A DNA stretch of 64,000 nt from Dillenia suffruticosa. Its lineage: Eukaryota; Streptophyta; Magnoliopsida; Dilleniales; Dilleniaceae. Below, piece by piece: positions 62,936 through 64,000 of the stretch. The stretch covers positions 547,001 through 611,000 of the forward strand of contig JAVTVX010000012.1 in the NCBI GenBank assembly GCA_033439265.1, written 5' to 3'. Made by a program: the position numbers and the translations under genes. A model generated the notes under the pieces. It saw nothing but the letters and a program-made list of their open reading frames with translations, did not search any database and had not been told where the DNA came from. How positions within the stretch are numbered: the stretch's first letter is position 1; the number at the start of each line of letters is the position of its first letter.

Positions 62936-64000
62936 TCGGTGTTTGAAGATTCATATACCTCTTCCCCTCTTATTTCACCTTTTTTTTCACTATCGATATT
63001 TGGGGTTTATCTAACTAATCTGGTTCAAGTATTGTGGAATCCATTTTTGAGTTAACTTTCCCAAATCCTTTTTCGTTATTTCTAGAATTTGAATTCGAGA
63101 TCTCTGATTAAGGAGTAGAGTGTCCGACCACTTAATCAAAAAAAAAATTGATTGTTTCATCTTCATGTACCAAGCACATCGGATATCATAGACCCAACTT
63201 TTGGACGAAATGGTGTTATGGGCACCATGCATAGGTTGATTACTATTTTGGGATGACATGTAATAAAGGAAGAAAATGTTTGTATAATAAAATAGCAAAT
63301 AAACCCTGCCCAAGGAAATTGGGAAAGGAAAATAAAAAGAAAATTTATTGAATATCATAAAATTTTAGTATTCTATTAAGCAAAGTCGTTCAAATTAAAT
63401 TATTGATATTACATAATATACGCTTGATATACCTTTAAAAACAAATACCATGGGCGAAGCCCCCATATGCATTGAGGTAGTCGTTCTCCGAAAATTTTAA
63501 GAAAAAAATTTATGGATATAACTTTAGATTTTTTTTTTTAAATAAATAACTAATATATGATAATTATATTAAATCGACTAAATCTGGTTCTAGTTGGATT
63601 AAAATTTGAAGGAGAAAATTTCTCCGATATTTATTTTTTTATATATAAAATTCAAATTCAAAATTTTACTTAAAAGATAAAATTGTACAATTGTAGGAGC
63701 ATATTTTGCTTTTGAATCACATTCTGGGACTTCAAATTCTTGCCGGGCGTAATTTCTGTTTTTATAAATATATAAAAGAAGAAAAGAATTTTTATTTTGG
63801 AAATAATAAATTATTATCTTACATATTCTAATCTTGACTCTAGAATTAATTTTTTTAAAAAAATTAAAATTTGATTTTAATTAAAGAAATTGTCATATAT
63901 CTCACTGCGACTCTTTCTTAATTTTTTAAGGGATTATTTGAATTAAAGATTTTATAATAACTTGAAATAAATTATTTAAAAAAAAAGAAGCAAAAATAGT
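62936..64000. other. AT-rich intergenic DNA to the window end
   Basis: No gene is supported. Two worn SINE-like copies are visible on the minus strand (62988-63145, 63540-63690). The rest is AT-rich without recognised features. Confidence 0.5.
62988..63145 (-). repeat. SINE-like dispersed repeat
   Basis: On the minus strand it reads AAGTGGTCGGACACTCTACT, then CAGAGATCTCGAATTCAAAT (box-B-like), and further on TACTTGAACCAGATTAGTTA with AAATATCGATAG at the end. The order matches the copies at 33165 and 27425. Confidence 0.5.

Overview
The window is nuclear DNA of a flowering plant, almost certainly a eudicot. Genes are split by many GT..AG introns, and intergenic and intronic DNA is AT-rich. 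(GA/CT)n microsatellites are abundant. The protein set is land-plant specific: a ROP GTPase, plastid 3-dehydroquinate synthase, GH35 beta-galactosidase with a lectin tail, a DUF630/DUF632 protein, a Myb/SANT-like protein and a Mid1-complementing (MCA) relic. Species cannot be named from the sequence.

Layout. 1-9.4 kb is a gene-poor stretch with a decayed GDSL esterase/lipase (minus) and a degenerate L1-type LINE (about 2.3-5.5 kb). Eight intact-looking genes follow: a lysine/glutamate-rich protein of unknown function (9658-12943, +); retromer subunit VPS35 (14363-23694, +, 22 exons); a type-I ROP/RAC small GTPase (28960-31978, -, 7 exons); a secreted beta-galactosidase (34293-40434, +, 19 exons); 3-dehydroquinate synthase (41077-43989, -, 8 exons); checkpoint clamp loader RAD17 (45995-51201, +, 10 exons); a Myb/SANT-like DNA-binding protein (55725-57228, +, 2 exons); and a DUF630/DUF632 protein (57952-60792, -, 4 exons). 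A PLAC8-domain relic of an MCA gene lies at about 62.0-62.9 kb. The exon chains I joined keep frame and give lengths of 336, 790, 197, 833, 460, 600, 294 and 636 residues.

The genes are not an operon or an evident metabolic cluster. VPS35 (endosomal sorting), ROP (polarity signalling), DHQS (shikimate pathway), RAD17 (DNA damage) and BGAL (cell wall) have unrelated jobs. ROP/BGAL and DHQS/RAD17 are divergent pairs about 2 kb apart. BGAL/DHQS and the Myb-like/DUF632 genes are convergent pairs with stops about 640 and 720 bp apart.

Most of the unusual content is mobile DNA that can be delimited by eye: an Au-type SINE with an 18-bp target duplication in intron 1 of the first gene; two 5'-truncated LINE tails with 13-bp target duplications (24.3 and 53.6 kb); a 1.38-kb non-autonomous LTR retroelement with PBS and PPT inside a BGAL intron; an antisense LINE fragment and a very short RTE/SINE-like tail in VPS35 introns; and a dispersed tRNA-derived SINE-like family seen in many copies. 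Other points are a possible intronic terminal exon that would truncate VPS35, (GA/CT)n tracts close to most start codons, and perfect inverted repeats with TGGGCY elements in the RAD17 promoter. I found no previously undescribed multi-gene system.
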